A DNA stretch of 64,000 nucleotides, from NCBI GenBank assembly GCA_021324395.1, contig JAJPJG010000011.1, forward strand, positions 124,001-188,000, given 5' to 3'. The notes below the pieces were generated by a model. That model did not search any database, was not told where the DNA came from, and worked only from the letters and a program-made list of their open reading frames with translations. This DNA is from Spartobacteria bacterium (GTDB lineage: Bacteria; Verrucomicrobiota; Verrucomicrobiia; Chthoniobacterales; Chthoniobacteraceae). The translations under genes were made by a program, and so were the position numbers. Positions within the stretch are counted from its first letter, which is position 1. Each line of letters begins with the position of its first letter. Below, one piece after another: positions 62,801 to 64,000 of the stretch.

Positions 62801-64000
62801 GATCGATCGGCGGATTCGTGACCTGCGCGAACAATTGTTTAAAATAGGTGTAAAGCAGCCGCGGCTGCAGCGAGAGCACCGCGAGCGGCGTGTCGTCGCC
62901 CATCGAACCGACGGCTTCCGCGGCATTCCCGGCCATCGGTTTTAAGATCATGTCGAGCTCTTCCTGCGTGTAGCCGAACGCGATTTGCCTTTGCGTCAGC
63001 GTCAAAATATCGAGCTCGCCCTGCGGCTCCGCGATTTCGGTTTTCACCTGCTCTTCGAGACGCAGTAAATTATCCTTCAGCCACTGCGCATAAGGGCGGC
63101 GTGCGGCGAGCTGCGACTTGATTTCCATGTCGCGCAGCAATTTTCCTTCAGCCGTATTTACTGCGATCATTTCACCGGGCGCGAGGCGGCCTTTTTCGAC
63201 GACATTCGCGTCGTCAAACTCGATCGTGCCGACTTCCGAGCCGAGAGAGAAGATGCCGTCATCGGTCAATTTGTAACGCGCCGGACGCAGCCCGTTCCGA
63301 TCGAGACAGGCGCCGACGGTGATGCCGTCGTTGAAAACGAGCGCGGCTGGGCCATCCCACGGTTCGGTAAAACAACGATGATATTCGTAAAACGCACGCA
63401 GTTCCGGCGTCATCTGCTTATCGTTGCGCCATGCCGGCGGGACGAGCATCGTCATCGCGTGCAATACGCTGCGTCCGCTCATCACGAGCACTTCGAGCGC
63501 GTTATCGAGCTCGGCACTGTCACTGCCGCCGGGCTGGATGATCGGCTTTAACAGCTCGATGTCGTCGCCCCAAAAATCCGCCTGCAGCTCCGCTTCGCGC
63601 GCACGCATCCAGTTCACGTTGCCGCGGCGCGTGTTGATTTCGCCGTTGTGCGCGAGCATGCGGAACGGCTGGCCGAGCGGCCATGTCGGGAATGTGTTCG
63701 TCGAGTAGCGCTGGTGGTAAACGCAGAGCGCCGTCTCGTAATCGGGATTCGCGAGGTCGCGGTAAAATTTCTCGAGCGACGGCGAAGTCATCAAACCTTT
63801 GTAGACAATCATCCGGTGCGAAAACGACGGGATGTAGAAATGCTTGATCTCCGCCTCGGCCGCGCGTTTTTCGATTTCGTTGCGCGACAAAAACAAACGC
63901 CGCTCGTAGTCGTCGTCGGTCATGCCCCACGGACGACCGACGAGCACCTGCTCGATGCGCGGCATTGTCGCCGACGCTTTGTCGCCAAGCACGCGGAGGT
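59814..64000 (-). CDS. gltB: glutamate synthase large subunit (N-terminal end outside window)
   Basis: About 1395 residues are visible and the frame runs off the right edge; the N-terminal Cys of the glutamine amidotransferase domain is not in the window. Present are the rest of that domain (Y-H-Q-R-Y-S-T-N-T-F-P-T-W, A-H-N-G-E-I-N-T), the central domain, the FMN-binding synthase domain (G-A-L-S-P-E-A-H, S-G-E-G-G-E-D, K-P-G-E-G-G-Q-L-P-G, G-H-D-G-G-T-G-A-S-P), the 3Fe-4S cysteines C-x5-C-x4-C (V-R-Q-C-H-L-N-T-C-P-V-G) and the C-terminal beta helix (G-N-T-V-M-Y-G-A-T-G-G). An Ala/Pro/Lys-rich tail of about 30 residues is unusual. It makes glutamate from glutamine and 2-oxoglutarate. Confidence 0.96.
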   Translation of the reverse strand, partial: LRVLGDKASATMPRIEQVLVGRPWGMTDDDYERRLFLSRNEIEKRAAEAEIKHFYIPSFSHRMIVYKGLMTSPSLEKFYRDLANPDYETALCVYHQRYSTNTFPTWPLGQPFRMLAHNGEINTRRGNVNWMRAREAELQADFWGDDIELLKPIIQPGGSDSAELDNALEVLVMSGRSVLHAMTMLVPPAWRNDKQMTPELRAFYEYHRCFTEPWDGPAALVFNDGITVGACLDRNGLRPARYKLTDDGIFSLGSEVGTIEFDDANVVEKGRLAPGEMIAVNTAEGKLLRDMEIKSQLAARRPYAQWLKDNLLRLEEQVKTEIAEPQGELDILTLTQRQIAFGYTQEELDMILKPMAGNAAEAVGSMGDDTPLAVLSLQPRLLYTYFKQLFAQVTNPPIDPIREKLVMSLYTIMGWRRNLLGESPENACLVRIESPVLFENELDTLRSLPAPHTTATISTVWPLADGEAGLEKAIDRICAEAENAVISGARILILSDRAIDHQNVAVPMLLATGAVHHHLTRVGKRMKASIVCESGEARDVHQLACLIGYGASAVVPYLACESVREILEKARTSAKPDLVDVTYAKALKNYRKALEDGLLKIMSKMGISVLGSYLGAQIFEAIGVGNTVINKCFTGTPSQVGGIGFAEIARESLVRHSNAYAQAVPQDKEGKPLLGDPGYYRFRRDGEAHAVTPPVIKNFHTFVKSGKPEDYRSYVDALLTNRPLSLRDLTEFMPSSNGPIPIDEVEPIEEIRRRFTTAGMSLGALSPEAHECLAIAMNRIGGKSNSGEGGEDPVRFKHRENGDLANSAIKQVASGRFGVKASYLASAKEIEIKMAQGSKPGEGGQLPGHKVSGLIARLRHTVPGVMLISPPPHHDIYSIEDLAQLIYDLKQVNPRARICVKLVAEAGVGTIAAGVAKAHADIILISGHDGGTGASPLSSIKNAGSAWELGVAEAQQVLLLNNLRDRVTLRTDGGMRTGTDIVQAAIFGAEEYNFGTTALIAAGCVYVRQCHLNTCPVGVATQDERLRAKFKGTPENVINFFNGVAQEVREIMAKLGVRTLNELIGQTKYLRQRHVPDHPKANTLDLSRILADVLPGDDTTPRICTRDRNDSVGAERPLDDVIMQDAKDAITDSVPMSLSYRVRNTNRSIATKISGEIGYQYGEAGLPDGTLELKLQGTAGQSLGAFLTPGIRLVLDGEANDYVGKGMSGGEIVVRPPADRKFVAHENSIIGNTVMYGATGGTLFASGRAGERFCVRNSGGVAVVEGLGDHGCEYMTNGTVVVLGRTGKNFGAGMTGGIAYVLDLEEKFESLYNPALVGLENLNDEDVVIVQQLIYKHLENTDSARAKEILGDWANFAPKFRKVKPHTPAAKPAEAKPPAKTEAVITENITATQP

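Overview
This 64 kb window looks like chromosomal DNA of a GC-rich bacterium of the phylum Verrucomicrobiota, probably a soil or freshwater member of the Chthoniobacterales/Spartobacteria type. The main pointers are a 51-residue basic protein of the Chlamydiae-Verrucomicrobia-Planctomycetes small basic protein type (1429-1584), two large surface-type proteins that begin with an L-E-x-R-[IV]-A-P-A motif (37251-41394), and tightly packed genes with many ATGA overlaps and weak Shine-Dalgarno sequences. I see no prophage, transposase, CRISPR array or rRNA. The assignment rests on recognition of gene families, not on a database search.

Layout, left to right. 1-4.5 kb: the 3' part of a glycogen debranching enzyme, the small basic protein, two related FAD oxidoreductases (one with a fused Rieske domain) and a CAT-anticodon tRNA. 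4.6-12.6 kb: a complete high-affinity K+ uptake operon kdpA-kdpB-orf-kdpC-kdpD-kdpE with an unfamiliar 77-residue gene inserted between kdpB and kdpC by two ATGA overlaps. 12.7-16.4 kb: a 2-oxoacid:ferredoxin oxidoreductase (gamma-alpha fusion plus beta) followed by a coupled secreted protein. 16.5-26.1 kb: a sigma-54 enhancer-binding protein gene diverging from an operon that encodes a thioredoxin-like protein lacking the nucleophilic cysteine, a TolC-like channel, an RND adaptor and pump, an NDH-2-like flavoprotein and a small unknown protein. A good sigma-54 promoter (18231-18246) and inverted repeats lie between them, and the first genes are richer in A/T than their surroundings. 26.1-31.6 kb: housekeeping genes ftsY, nusB, ribH, dsbD, a tiny lipoprotein and gnd. 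31.6-32.6 kb: moaE-pgsA.

32.6-37.0 kb: an exopolysaccharide export group (Wza-like protein, Wzz/BY-kinase, outer-membrane barrel). 37.1-41.4 kb: tRNA-Gly and two tandem paralogous repeat proteins. 41.5-46.9 kb: mostly unrecognised genes, including a probable 25-residue membrane peptide between two unknown proteins, a metallo-beta-lactamase-fold hydrolase and an AsmA-like protein. 46.9-51.3 kb: a NhaD/CitMHS-like transporter and amtB-glnK with a candidate sigma-54 promoter about 230 bases upstream of amtB. 51.3-56.3 kb: xerC, a histidine kinase, birA, nadC and a guanine-deaminase-like amidohydrolase, all on the minus strand. 56.4-64 kb: pfkA, coaX and hemB with overlapping start codons, a double-ACT protein and the 3' part of gltB.

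Functional themes are K+ homeostasis (kdp), nitrogen (amtB, glnK, gltB, sigma-54), efflux and redox control, envelope and surface assembly, and cofactor synthesis (riboflavin, NAD, biotin attachment, CoA, haem, molybdopterin). The most interesting parts are the sigma-54-controlled thioredoxin-like/RND/NDH-2 operon, the extra kdp gene, the 43-44.5 kb cluster with its mini membrane peptide, and a short intergenic repeat built on AATCTGC-like words that recurs at several gene ends.
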